Source of the DNA: Capra hircus
Taxonomy: Eukaryota; Chordata; Mammalia; Artiodactyla; Bovidae
Assembly (NCBI RefSeq): GCF_001704415.2
Contig: NC_030814.1
Coordinates: 67,759,121-67,823,120, forward strand
Direction of reading: 5' to 3'
DNA: 64,000 bases
Positions 1-10,892 of the stretch are shown in pieces; position 1 is the stretch's first letter, and every line of letters starts with the position of its first letter. The translations under genes and the position numbers were made by a program. The notes below the pieces were generated by a model. It worked only from the letters and a program-made list of their open reading frames with translations, was not told the DNA's origin and ran no database searches.

Positions 1-154
1 ACAGGTCTTGCTAGGTTAAAGTCAAAATGTTGGCAGGACTGTGTTCATTTTGGAGACTCTAGGGGCAGTATGTTTCCTTGATTTTCCAGTTTCTAGAAGC
101 TATCTGCGTTCCTCTGCTTATAGCCCCTTCCTCTATCTTCAAAGGATCATTGTT

Positions 155-472
155 TTTTTTTTAGTGATTTTATTTATGGTTGTGCAGGGTCTTCCTGCTG
201 CGTGGGCTTTTCTCTAGCTGTGGCGAGCAGGGGCTGCTCTCCAGTGGCGGGGGTGTGGGCTTCTCACCGCGGTGGCTCCTTTTGTTGCGGAACACGGGCT
301 CTGGTGCCCACATACCTCAGTACTGTGGCTCCTGGGCTCGAGAGCCCCGGCCCAGTGGCTGTGATGCAGGGGCTCAGCTGCTCTGCTACTTGTGGTCTTC
401 CCAGACCAGGGGTGGAACTCGCGTCCCCTGCTTTGGCAGGGGGCGATCCTTTACCACTGAGCCGCCAGGAAG
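155..472 (-). mobile_element. CHR-like tRNA-derived SINE
   Basis: The minus strand begins with a tRNA-like head at the right end (gene-like 'ggctcagtggtaaaggat' near 450-470), continues through the GC-rich SINE body and ends in an A tail, seen as a T run at about 153-162. This matches the cetartiodactyl CHR family. The reading frames across it are incidental. Confidence 0.65.
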
Positions 473-602
473 TGAAGTGAAGTGAAGTCGCTCAGTTGTG
501 TCCGACTCTGTGCGACCCCATGGACAGTAGCCTACCAGGCTCCGCCGTCCATGGGATTTTCCAGGCAAGAATACTGGAGTGGGCTGCCATTTCCTTCTCC
601 AG
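473..602 (-). mobile_element. Bov-A SINE monomer
   Basis: Carries the ruminant A-unit landmarks in reverse: cgctcagttgtgtccgactc, then ccatgggattttccaggcaa, then ccatttccttctcc. It abuts the CHR-like SINE directly, and a short GAAGT repeat marks the junction. Confidence 0.75.
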
Positions 603-725
603 AAAAGCTCTCGGGCATATTTTAGACTCTAGTTTTCCACACTCCTATCTGGTGAGAGAGGCCTGGGAGCCGGGAGTCCTCAGCCACAGTGCTCACTCTG
701 CCATCAAAAGCTCTGCCCCTCCCTC

Positions 726-812
726 AGTCGTGTCTGACTCTGCCCGCCAGGCTCCTCTGTCCATGGGATTTCGCAGGCAAGATTACTGGAGTGGATTGCC
801 ATTTCCTTCTCC
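726..812 (-). mobile_element. Partial Bov-A SINE unit
   Basis: A second, shortened A unit that ends exactly at the right-hand target-site duplication at 813. It therefore forms the 5' end of the composite insertion spanning 155-812. Confidence 0.65.
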
Positions 813-1119
813 AGGATCATTGTTGAGCCAAGTCTTTTCCATGTCACTTCACTCTGAGCTGCTCTTCTGCTTCCATCTTCCACATTTAAGGGACCTTTTG
901 ATTGTATTTGGCCCACCTAGATAATCTAGGATAATCTCTCTATTGCAAAGTCCATTGATTAGCAAACTTATTCTATATACTCCATGTGCAACCTTAATTC
1001 TCCTTTACTATGTTATATAATATATTCACACATTCTGGGGATTAGAATGTGGATTTGGGGGGAGATCATTGTTATGCCCATCACAGATGCCTAAGAGTGA
1101 GTATAAGAGGCCTGAGTAT

Positions 1120-1347
1120 GTGCATTTGTGCATGCTAAGTTACTTCAGTTGTGTCCGATTTTTTGTGACCCTATGGACTGTAGCCCTCTAGGCTCCTCTG
1201 TCCATGGGATTCACTAGGCAAGGTTCAGGAGTGGGTTGCCATGCCCTCCTCCAGGGGCTCTTCAACACAGGAATTGAACCTACATCTCTTATGTCTTCTG
1301 CATTAGCAGGTGGGTTCTTTATCATTAGGACCACCCAGAAAGCCCAA
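1120..1347 (-). mobile_element. Bov-tA SINE (diverged)
   Basis: A-unit landmarks (cttcagttgtgtccgatt, tccatgggattcactaggca) are followed by the tRNA-Glu-derived head ending ccacccagaaagccc. It is diverged, so an older copy. The flanking 1348-1596 holds nothing I recognise. Confidence 0.7.
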
Positions 1348-1596
1348 ATGTGGCCTGGCCCTCTTCAAATTTTCTCCTGTAAACAGGAACTGACTATCCT
1401 TCTGAACACATTTTTAACAGACTGTAGTAGACATGGAAAATTGTGTTTAACCTTTCCACAAATGGTGATTGGGGTTTGAGAAAGTCATCCTACTCACCAC
1501 ATTATGATGGCTGTTTTAAAGCTTTTGGCTTGTCACTCGATAAATCATTGACTGCTTTCCGTGTCAATAAGCTTAGCACTACATCATCATTTGTAG

Positions 1597-1776
1597 GGCT
1601 TCCCTGGTGGCTCAGATGGTAAAGAATCCGCCTGCAATGTGGGAGACCCAGATTTGATCCCTGGGTCAGGAAGATCCCCTGGAGAAGGGAATGGCAACCC
1701 ACTCCAGTATTCTTGCCTGGAGAATTCCGCGGATAGCAGAGTCCGGCGGGGTACAGTCCATGGGGTTGCAGCAACA
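1597..1776 (+). mobile_element. Bov-tA SINE
   Basis: Starts with the standard tRNA-derived head gggcttccctggtggctcag, continues with the A unit (actccagtattcttgcctgg) and ends near the 'agtccatggggttgcagcaa' segment. Nothing else is evident from 1777 to 1904. Confidence 0.85.
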
Positions 1777-1904
1777 AACACAACATTTGCAATATCTGAG
1801 AGGTATCCCATTATTCATTTAACAATGATTGTTTTAAAAATCCCTCAGTGAATGAATCGCATTTAGATTTTTTTCAACGTTTCTCATATAAAAACAATAC
1901 TTTC

Positions 1905-3985
1905 GGAGGGTCACCTTTCGGCCTGAGTAGACTAAGACAATGCTATGTGGGTTGGGTGGGCGGCTGGGGGATTGGGCTGGAGACGAAACATAGTAAATTG
2001 GGAAGAGGACGGATGGGGCAGCCTGGGCGCTTGAACCAGCGAGGGGTGGGTTGACGACTGCAAGACCCGAGCAGCGTCATCCTTTATACCAGAAAGCTGG
2101 CGGGCACTATGGGGAAAAAACAAAACAAGAAGAAAGTGGAGGAGGTGCTAGAAGAAGAGGAAGAAGAGTATGTGGTGGAAAAAGTTCTAGACCGTCGAGT
2201 GGTAAAGGGCAAAGTGGAGTATCTCCTAAAGTGGAAGGGCTTCTCACATGAGGATAACACATGGGAACCAGAAGAGAACCTGGATTGCCCTGATCTCATT
2301 GCTGAGTTTCTGCAGTCACAGAAAACAGCACACGAGACAGATAAATCAGAGGGAGGCAAGCGCAAAGCTGATTCTGATTCGGAAGATAAGGGGGAGGAGA
2401 GCAAACCAAAGAAGAAGAAAGAAGAGTCAGAAAAGCCACGAGGCTTTGCCCGGGTTTGGAACCAGAACGGATTGTTGGAGCTACGGACTCCAGCGGAGAA
2501 CTCATGTTCCTAATGAAATGGAAGAGCTCTGATGAGGCTGATCTGGTCCCTGCCAAGGAAGCCAATGTCAAGTGCCCGCAGGTTGTTATATCCTTCTATG
2601 AGGAAAGGCTGACGTGGCATTCTTACCCCTCAGAGGATGATGACAAAAAAGATGATAAGAGTTAACTTTCTTGAATACCAGCCCCTGTCACATCTGACTG
2701 TGGGTTTCAAGTGGGGAAAGAAGGAGTTCTCCTTGTCTTGACACCATGAAGGTCGCTTGAGAAGGTGTCCTTTGAAGAGCCAGTATAGTTTCTGTGCCCT
2801 ACAGCAGCCCAGGGCTGCAAAGCCACTCCATGCTGTTTGCACACCCATCCCGGTGGAGGGGAAGGAGGGTCAGTGTTTCAAGGCAACCCGTTCTGAACTT
2901 TGCTGAAAAAAAAAAAGCAAAGGGCCTTCTATGAAGGACAAAACGTAGAATGGGATGTGGGAGAGCAGGAGATACTGTAGGTCTTCAAAGAGCATCTCCA
3001 CAACCCACACAGCCTTCTTCCCGATAGGGTTAACTCTGCATTTTTACAGCGTAGCATGTGTGTAGTTTTTGGCTATTACTGGTGTATTATTTGGGGTGGA
3101 TGGGGTGGGGTGGGAAAGAAGGGAGATGGGTTAGGATCATTTTTGTTAAAATTTGGGGAAATGGTGAAACAAAGGAAAGAACAACTAATAATGATTGGGT
3201 TCAGTGTCCAGAATATTGTATCCTTTCAAAAAATGTCATTGACAACCTAAATGAGGACTGTGAGAGACTGTTTAAAAGCTGTGAATACTTGAGACTTAGA
3301 AGCCAAGGTATTCCCCTGCCTGAGCTTAATGCTGTTCCCAACAAAGGAATAAGAAGCTACCAAAGCTGCCATTTGGGAGATGGAAACTGGTTGAGGAGGA
3401 AAAGTCTTATTGGAGTGTATACACAGGCAGATCATTCTGTCTTAGAGGTGCTACTCATGAAACTGACAAGAAGACCCTTTCTTTTCCTATTGTGAAGTTA
3501 CAAATATCAGCTTCTCCATCCAAGCCACTGGTGAAGTATTTCGGGAAGGGCAGAGAGTGGTATAGGAGGTAAGTAAGTAGGGAAAGACAAGGGCCAGTGC
3601 TCATAGGGTGGAAAACTCTTGGAGCCTGTTTTTTGAACTTTGAAACCATTGGTGGCAGGGTGCAGTCACTGACAGCACAAGCTCAAGAGTTGAATGATTT
3701 CAAAAGCCCTGGTCTCAGGAGAAGATTAATTTTCTTACTGGGCAAGTGGTTCACTTTAAAACAAAACAAGTTTTTTAATCCTAAGAATTAACTAAAATCC
3801 AAAACGCTGTCTTGAGTCATGAGATCCATCAGTTGTTGACTCGTCTTGATCTGCATCTAGATCTCCATTGTAATTTTTAGGCGTGTGTTAGGTTTTTGTG
3901 AAAACTTTTGTTTAAGTGTAAACTTCATATCAACACTGTCAGTTTTTTGTCTTAATAAAACTATATAGATTTATAAAAAAATGAA
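1905..3985 (+). pseudogene. CBX1: CBX1 (HP1-beta) processed pseudogene, full retrocopy
   Basis: This is an intronless copy of an HP1-beta mRNA: about 200 bp of 5' leader, the coding region (2109-2665), a long 3' UTR, and a polyadenylation signal (aataaa near 3955) followed by a short A-rich tail. A 9-bp direct repeat, aatactttc, lies at 1896-1904 and 3988-3996 and fits a worn TSD from L1-mediated insertion. The copy sits between Bov-tA SINEs. It has no recognisable promoter of its own; any transcription would come from elsewhere. Confidence 0.88.
2109..2665 (+). pseudogene. CBX1: CBX1-like coding region with a one-base deletion
   Basis: HP1-beta binds H3K9-methylated chromatin through an N-terminal chromodomain and dimerises through a C-terminal chromoshadow domain. 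Frame 1 runs from ATG 2109 (MGKKQNKKKVEE, acidic patch, then the chromodomain with EEYVVEKVLDRR and WKGFSHEDNTWEPEENL, keeping the aromatic cage) through the basic hinge to about codon 114. There a G is missing near 2451, where 'cggggtttgg' would be expected and 'cgggtttgg' is present. The frame then shifts and ends at 2513. The second half continues in another frame from about 2452 (LEPERIVGATDSSGELMFLMKWK) to a stop at 2663-2665 and encodes the chromoshadow domain. Apart from that lesion only a few substitutions are apparent (e.g. GKVEY, FSHED, WKSSDEAD, final Ser), so the copy is fairly young or slowly drifting. A truncated chromodomain-plus-hinge protein of 134 aa is possible on paper, but there is no evidence of expression. 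Confidence 0.9.
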
Positions 3986-4679
3986 AATACTTTCATGAAC
4001 CTGCTTTACATATCTTTGCAACATTTGAGTAATTATTTCCTCAGAATAAATTCCTAAAAGCATTATTGCTGGGTAGGAGGGAATGTATTTTTTTAAGGGT
4101 TTTACATATATATTACCAAACTTTCCTCCAGGAAAGTTATGTCAATTATTTTATTTAAAACTTTGCAAATCCCATACTCTTGAAATGATTGTCATCTTAA
4201 TCTATTTTTTTGCAATTTCTTGTCCATCTTACTTTTTATGAATTGACAGCTTTTTATGAATTTTTAAAATTAATTTGTAAGATAGCATATGTTAAGAATA
4301 CTACTCTTTTGTCATGAATTGTCCTCATGTTTATGTTTTGTCTTTTATTTTCCTTATGCTGGGTTTTGTACACAGATTTTTTTAATGTAGTCAAATACAT
4401 ATGTTTTTCACTTTGGTTTCCATAATGTTTAGTTAGTATTATGTTTAGAAAGACCTTCTGCACTTAGAGCAGATTAAATAATTCATCTGTATTTTTAACT
4501 AATACTTTTACAATCCTCCCCCTTTTTTGGAGGTAAAAGCCTTAGTTGAGGATTCTAGAAAGTTGGTCTTGGTGTTAGAGTTTTTATTGTATTCAGTCCT
4601 AGAAACAACCAGAGAAACTAGATGGCAAAATCTCATCAACAGTGTTTATAACAATATTAAGTGACAAGCTATCTCTATG
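3986..4679. other. AT-rich intergenic stretch, perhaps old LINE debris
   Basis: AT-rich, with no reading frame or clear repeat I can name. Phrases such as 'attattgctgggtaggagg' resemble worn antisense L1, but not strongly enough to call. Confidence 0.3.
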
Positions 4680-4902
4680 AGGGCTTCCCAGGTGGTGCAG
4701 TGGTAAAGAACTAGCCTGCCACTTTTCGGGAAACTAAGAGATGAGGGTTCGATTCCTGGGTTGGGAAGATCCCCTTGAGAAGGGCATGACAACCCACTCC
4801 AGTATTCTTGCCTGGAAAATCCCGTGGACAGAGGAGCCTGGTGGTCTATGGTCCATAGCATTATACAGAATTGGACAGCACTGAAGCAACTTAGCACACA
4901 TG
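4680..4902 (+). mobile_element. Bov-tA SINE
   Basis: tRNA-derived head gggcttcccaggtggtgcag, a TTCGAT box (ggttcgattcctgggttgg), then the A unit up to 'cactgaagcaacttagcaca'. Somewhat diverged. Confidence 0.8.
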
Positions 4903-5943
4903 CCTGCACATATCCACATAAATCCAAAGTACCAGTGGGGTGAGGACAAAATAGAGGGTCACAACACCAGCACGCTATTGGAGTCTGTGTGGGGGAAGCA
5001 AAGCAAAACAAGAAGATATCTGACAACCTGAAAACAGGAGAACAACAAAATTGTCAATAGATATTTATTGGGAAATTTAGCAAGCCAATTTGAGAACAGC
5101 AGATGAAATTAGAAGGGATTTTGCCCAATCCAATAGTGACTGTGCTCTGAAAAAACAGGGATAGACCAGGAAATGTCAGAGAGTGAGCAACCACTTTTTA
5201 GCAGCAAGAGAAGGCATAGCTCCATGAAGTTAGAAAGCTATCCTGAACCATGGCTCCTAATGTGTAGGAAAACAAATTTCACAGGGAAGTGAACAGCAGG
5301 AAAAAAATCAAGATCAAATTGTTACTGAACCAAATAGGGTCCTCTCACTTGTTCACAATATAGCCAATTGATTGATACCAGGTTGTGGTAAAGTACAATA
5401 TTTATTGCAAGGCCAAGCAAGGAATATGGACTGCTAATGCTCAAAAGACCTGAACTCATCAATGGCTTTCAGGGAAAGGTTTTTAAAGACAGGGTAAGGG
5501 AGAGAGTTGCAGAGTACATGATCACTTCATACACGTTTTTCTGATTGGTTGGTGGTGAGGTAATTAGGAATGAACATCATTAGCCTCATGGTTCAAATTG
5601 TTCTGGAGCCTATGTGCTTGTGGTAGCATGCAGTTAACTTCCTCCACCAGATGGGGGTTTCAGTATCTGCAAAGCACCTTAAGGACATGGCTTAGAATAT
5701 CATCTTTGGTCCCGGAGAAAAAGAACTAAAGACGTTCTGTTTAATGGTCAAACTATTATTATTTTGTCTTGCTTGACTGTTTTCCTTTGTTTCTGTATTT
5801 TCTCACTTCCTCTATTAAATCTGTTCTTTGGAACTCAGGGAAGGCTTAGGAGGCTAAAGTTTTTCTACAAACATGAGGTACGGCACAAGAAAGGGCCGGA
5901 GTTGTCTGTCCCAGAAAGGCCCCACAGAGTTCTCCTTGGATTT
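4903..5943 (-). mobile_element. Possible solo ERV LTR (5325-5850) in otherwise unassigned DNA
   Basis: From 4903 to 5324 I recognise nothing. From about 5325 to 5850 the minus strand has LTR-like traits: an AATAAA-type signal (caatatttattgc at 5397-5409), a 'tctgattggttggtgg' promoter-like segment, and no coding content. No TG...CA ends or flanking duplication could be confirmed, so this is a weak call. Confidence 0.3.
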
Positions 5944-6966
5944 ATTTTGTTGCTCAGTTGCTATGTCATATCCAACTCTTTGTGACCTCATGGACTGCAG
6001 CAGGCCAGGCTTCTCTGACCTTCACTGTCTCCTGGAGTTTGCTCAAATTCACATCTATTCAGTCGGTAATGCTATCCTACTGTCTCATTCTCTGCTCCCC
6101 TATTCTCCGTTTGCTTTCAATCTTTCCCAGCATCAAGGTCTTTTCCAATGAGTCAATTCTTCACATCAGATGGCCAATGTATTTGAGCTTCAGTTACAGT
6201 ATCAGTCATTCCAATGACTATTCAGCATTGATTTCCTTCAGGATTGACTGGTTTGATCTCCTTGCAGTCCAATGGACTCTCAGGAGTCTTCTCCAGCACA
6301 ATTCAAAAGAATCAATTCTTCAGCACTGACTTTGGAACCTAAGGAAATAAAATCTGTCACTGATTCCAATTTTTCTCCTTCTATTTGCTATGAAGTGATG
6401 GGATTGGATGCCATGATCTTAGTTTTTTGAATGTTGAGTTTTAATTCAGCTTTTTCACTCTCCTCTTTCACCCTTATGAAGAAGCTCTTTAGTTCCTCTT
6501 CACTTTCTGCCATTACAGTGGTATCTTCTGCATATCAAAGGTTGTTGATATTTCTCCTAGCAGTCTTGATTCCAGCTTATGATTCCTCCAACCCAACATT
6601 TAGCATGATGTATTCTACATATAAGTTAAATAAACAGGGTGATATTATACAGCTTTGTCATACAACTTTCCCAATTATGAATCAGTCAGTTGTTTCATGT
6701 TTAAGATTCTAACTGTTGCTTCTTGACCTGTATACAGGTTTCTCAGGAGACAGGTAAAGTGGCCTGGTATTCCCATCTCTTTAATAATTTTCCACAGTCT
6801 GTTGTGATCCACATAGTAAAAGACTTTAGCATAGTCAATGAGGCAGAAGTAGATTTTTTCTGAAATTCTCTTGCTTTCTCCACGATCCAACAAATGTTGG
6901 CAATTTGATCGATGGTTCCTCTGCCTTTTCTAAACATAACTTGTACATCTGGAAGTTTTCAGTTCA
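5944..6966 (-). mobile_element. BovB LINE fragment (3' half of ORF2), old
   Basis: Read on the minus strand, this is the 3' part of BovB: reverse transcriptase pieces (KGRGTIDQIANICWI, LIDYAKVFYYVDHNRLWKI, LRNLYTGQEATVRI) at 6960-6680, then the C-terminal region and the non-coding 3' end at 5944. About 200 bp of the normal C-terminal coding region is missing near 6325-6340, and many frameshifts and stops are present. Non-functional. Confidence 0.85.
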
Positions 6967-8530
6967 TAAAATGCTATTATAAGAAAAAAGAGAATAAAAG
7001 TGAAATAAAATCTCTACAAATAATGGAAATAAGCTATAAAGACATGCCAATGACACAAATCACCCATGAGTTCAAAAATAACTAAAATACATTTAGAAAA
7101 TAACATAAGATGTGAAAAAACAACAGAAATCAAAAATAGAAAAACATTGGAGTTTTTGTTTAGGAAAGAATTAGAAAAACAGAAAAATTGATATCACAAT
7201 TGAAAACTAAACTAGAAAGAATGCAAAAATAAAAGACCATATCAAAAAATGTCTTAGTACAAATAGAAGATGAAAAGGAAGAAAACAGTTTTAAATCAAT
7301 AAATAAAGAAATGAAAATTATTCAAGATAATTTTAAAGATTTAACATAATGAAAATCTACAATATGGATAATGAGAATACATTATAAAGAAAAATAAAGC
7401 AAAGTAACAAATTCTAAAGCTAGAATTTAAAAAACTTTCAAGAAAGAGACAAAGAAAGATTTGAACCTATGTTTGAAAGAGTACACCATAAGTCTAGATA
7501 TACCAACATAGAATGAGTGATACCGAGATATAAACTAGTAAAATTATTGGATTTGAGAGAAAAAGAAAAATCAGTTGAGAGCATTCACAAAAAGAATAAG
7601 TGACTTGACAAGAAAGAAATTAGGTTATCATCAAAATTTGGCAGCACTCATACCTCATGCGAAGAGTTGACTCATTGGAAAAGACCCTGATGTTGGGAGG
7701 GATTGGGGGCAGGAGGAGAAGGGGATGACAGAGGATGAGATGGCTGGATGGCATCACTGACTCGATGGACATGAGTTTGAGTGAACTCTGGGAGTTGGTG
7801 ATGGACTGGGAGGCCTGGTGTGCTGTGATTCATGGGGTCTCAGAGTCGGACATGACTGAGCGACTGAACTGAACTGATACCAAAAGAAATTGACATTAAA
7901 ATATTCAAGGAAATTAATGATTTTATAATTAATGATTAATGATTTTATCACCAACAAAATTGATACGCATTGTGACCAAAGGGAATAGACAAAATGTTAT
8001 TATCATGCAAGAGCTCAAAGAAAATTGTTCCTTTTGTATGTATCTGCTAGAGAATGGGCTTTAGACAAAGAAAATGACAGGAGAAAACTGGCATAAAGAA
8101 TATGAGTGGACATTAAGTACAGAGTTATTTGTAGAACTAATACTAAATAAAGGTTGACAGACTGAGAAAATAGTTTGTAGTGTCTATATGGTTCAATCAT
8201 GCAAATATAGTACAAACGTATTTTAAATGGCGAGAGAATGAACAGAAAAAATGTTCATCTGTTTTCAGTAATTATAAAATTGATGGCAGTATTAGTATTA
8301 CCTTTGTTGAAACTGTTGCATATGTGATATAGGGAAAAACAAACATAATACTAAATCATGTTTATTCCCTTATTTCCTCTTTTCTTGAGATCCAGGATTC
8401 TCAGGGTTTAAGAAATGAGGTAAAGATGTATTATAGAAGAGATTCAGTTTTAAAAATCTTTGAGCTGCATTTAATTTGTAAGAATGAATGTATGATGTGT
8501 CTAATGTTTCCATTCTGTCCACTGAAAAGG
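6967..8530 (+). mobile_element. Ancient HAL1/L1-like A-rich element
   Basis: Very A-rich plus-strand sequence whose phrasing resembles the ORF1-type region of HAL1 (half-L1), for example 'ttggatttgagagaaaaaga' and 'atcatgcaagagctcaaaga'. No long frame survives. It is split by a BovB 3' end at 7646-7886. The call rests on resemblance and low-complexity composition. Confidence 0.4.
7646..7886 (+). mobile_element. BovB 3'-end fragment (ART2A-like)
   Basis: Carries the last coding part of BovB (cctcatgcgaagagttgact, ggatggcatcactgactcga) and the terminal gactgagcgactgaactgaa, inserted in the A-rich HAL1-like sequence. Confidence 0.85.
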
Positions 8531-8587
8531 CTTATAAATAATAACCAACCAAGTAGCATTGAGTATTCCTCACCCTCAATGTTGACT

Positions 8588-8660
8588 CATTGAGCATCAA
8601 CAGCTGCTAATATCACAAATGACAAATTAGACATGAGGTTCCTCTTGATGTAGGAATATA
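8588..8660 (+). repeat. 73-bp direct repeat, copy 1
   Basis: Begins cattgagcatcaacagctgc and ends gatgtaggaatata. It matches 9392-9464 at all but one base (T against A at position 8630 of this copy). A Bov-A SINE starts immediately after it. Confidence 0.9.
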
Positions 8661-8838
8661 CCACTGAGCGACTTCACTTTCCCTTTTCACTTTCATGCAT
8701 TGGAAAAGGAAATGGCAACCCATTCCAGTGTTCTTGCCTGGAGAATCCCAGGGATGGGGGAACCTGGTGGGCTGCTGTCTCTGGGGTTGCACAGAGTCGG
8801 ATACGACTGAAGCGACTTAGCAGTAGCAGTAGCAGCAC
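8661..8838 (+). mobile_element. Bov-A SINE unit with AGC-rich tail
   Basis: A-unit landmarks actttcatgcattggaaaag and cagtgttcttgcctggagaa lead to an imperfect AGCAGT repeat (cttagcagtagcagtagcag). Confidence 0.8.
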
Positions 8839-9925
8839 TCTCCAGAACAGATCATGGTTTTAAAATACCATTTCCTTGTTAAAGAAACCAGAGATACTTG
8901 GACAAATGGTTGATTCCAGGTCCAGAACAAGAAATACACAAGACAAGCCTAGAACATCTTGTAATGCTAGAAACCCAAGAATCTAGAAGAATTACAAGGG
9001 TCATGACTAAAGTACTTGAAGGTCAACTTGAAAGGGCTACCACCAGTCAAAGATGGGACAATTATGTTTTAAGATGGGACAATCTGAACTTCAATAATGA
9101 CAATCACTGCAAAGGGTTACAATGAATCCTATATGCTTAAAAATCACAATTTCATAATGATACCAATAAATTATTTGGTTACACTTGGAGAATTATATAG
9201 CATAGAATATTATCTTGAAAAGTAGTGAATTAAAGAGAAAAATTTATCTCTCTTGTATGATTTATACCAATATGTATAGAAGTGGAAATGCCTCTTTATA
9301 AAAAGTATTCCAACTAATAAAAAAAGAAATGATTGTTTTAGAACATCACATTTGTAACTCCCAATGAAGTAATGGACTTAATGGATTTGGGCATTGAGCA
9401 TCAACAGCTGCTAATATCACAAAAGACAAATTAGACATGAGGTTCCTCTTGATGTAGGAATATATCACCATCTCCTGCCAAAGGGAACAAGCCTGGATCT
9501 GACCAAGCCTCTCAACCAGTTAACCCAAAGCTCTGAGGACAGAGAAGCAGGTTAAACAACACCACAGGTTTGCAAACAGCGATGTGCAAACTAGGAGAAA
9601 CTTCAAGTTGAACACCCAGCATCTTTAACAGATTGTGAATTGTAAAATGAAGGAAGGATGAGACTAAATCATAATGTCCAGGGATGTTCTTTGAGTGATT
9701 AAACTATAGAGAAACGCAGATGAAACTGTTATGAAATCAGATGGAGGTTGCTCTGCTTCTTGAGACCAGTGTGACTGAGGTGGGCACAAGGAAGGGGCAA
9801 TTGGATGACTGATTTTTTGCCCGGATGGTGGTTATACGGTGGCAATTTGTAAAATGTGTTATGTCATTTGTTGGTTTCCTGTATTTGTGCTTCACTTAAT
9901 AAAAGTAGTTGCAAAAATTTAGTCT
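8839..9925 (+). other. Unidentified transcript-like sequence ending in a poly(A) signal
   Basis: No frame longer than 75 codons. The 3' end looks like an mRNA or LINE tail: AATAAA at 9898-9903 followed about 20 bp later by a T/A transition. It includes copy 2 of the 73-bp repeat. It may be the 3' part of an old non-LTR element or a retrocopied 3' UTR; I could not name it. Confidence 0.35.
9392..9464 (+). repeat. 73-bp direct repeat, copy 2
   Basis: Near-identical partner of 8588-8660, 804 bp downstream in the same orientation. Its downstream context (atctcctgccaaagggaaca) reads on naturally, so this is probably the original copy. Confidence 0.9.
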
Positions 9926-10129
9926 ATCTGGATTTACTTTGCTTTGGCATTGAGTAGTAATCTAATTTTATTTATTTTTCCCAAATGGCTAGTAGGTTTG
10001 TAGAACTTAATAAGAGCCACAGACCCAAGTGACAACTCATATAATACATTAAAAAGACAGTTACTTTTTCTTAATTGTTAATGAAGTTGGACGTAGAGAA
10101 AAGGCCTTCATGATGTAGGTTTAAAACTC

Positions 10130-10745
10130 AGGTAGAATGGACATATGCCCAAGGGAAATAATACTTATCACTACCAAAAGTCATGCGTTAAAATGCTCTC
10201 ACGACTTTAGTCTCAAAAGCCCAAAGCTGGAAACCACCCAAATGTTCATCAACAGTGGGATGAGTAAATAACTGTGGCATATCATGAGCGTCAAAAATGA
10301 TACCAACTTACTACACCAACAACATAAATATATGCAGGATTCCCCGATGGCTCAACAGTGAAGAATTAACCTGCCAATGCAAGAGAAATAGGTTCCATCC
10401 TTAGTCCAGAAAGATCTCTCATGCAGAAGAGCAGTTAAGCTGGTGAACCGCAATTATTGAGTCTGTGCTTTACAGCCCTGAAGCCAAACTCTGAACCCGG
10501 GGGCCACAGAGCCGGTGCTCCACGAGAGAAGCCACCTTAATGAGAAGGCCACACACTGTGGCTAAGAGTAGCTCCACTTGCAGCAACCAGAGAAGACCCA
10601 GCACAGCAACAAAGACCCAGTGCAGGCAAAAATAAATAAATAAATAAAATGTATTTAAACAAATATGAATCGGTCCTACAAACACAGAGCTGAGAGAATG
10701 GCGATGCCGTCTAAATGAAGTTCAAGAACAGGTCATAATAACTGT
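10130..10745 (+). mobile_element. Old L1 ORF2 3' fragment
   Basis: Phrases such as 'aaagctggaaaccacccaaa' and 'gttcatcaacagtgggatga' are typical of the C-terminal part of mammalian L1 ORF2. It is split by the SINE at 10335-10665. From 9926 to 10129 nothing else is recognised; 10746-10892 is AT-rich. Confidence 0.45.
10335..10665 (+). mobile_element. CHR-like SINE with (TAAA)n tail
   Basis: A degraded tRNA-like head (ggattccccgatggctcaac) leads to the conserved 3' part (cagcaacaaagacccagtgc) and a short TAAA repeat at about 10633-10650. Confidence 0.6.
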
Positions 10746-10892
10746 ATTTAATGCATTAAATTTAAAATACACTTAAAATTTAAATTTAAAAAGTAAGTAG
10801 CAAGGGAAAAATAGGTAGAAAAGTCAGGAGGAAGTAGGACATCTAGGTAAAGCATTAAGCATAGGAAATATTCGATGCCAGTTTAGTAGTTC

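Larger units (their letters stand above)
1..1092 (-). mobile_element. Old LTR-type repeat (MaLR/ERVL-like), split by a SINE composite
   Basis: Two flanking pieces (about 1-154 and 813-1092) read as one degraded mammalian LTR-like repeat on the minus strand. The split is marked by a 12-bp direct repeat, aggatcattgtt, at 143-154 and 813-824, with the SINE block between. The family is named from general resemblance only. Confidence 0.4.
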
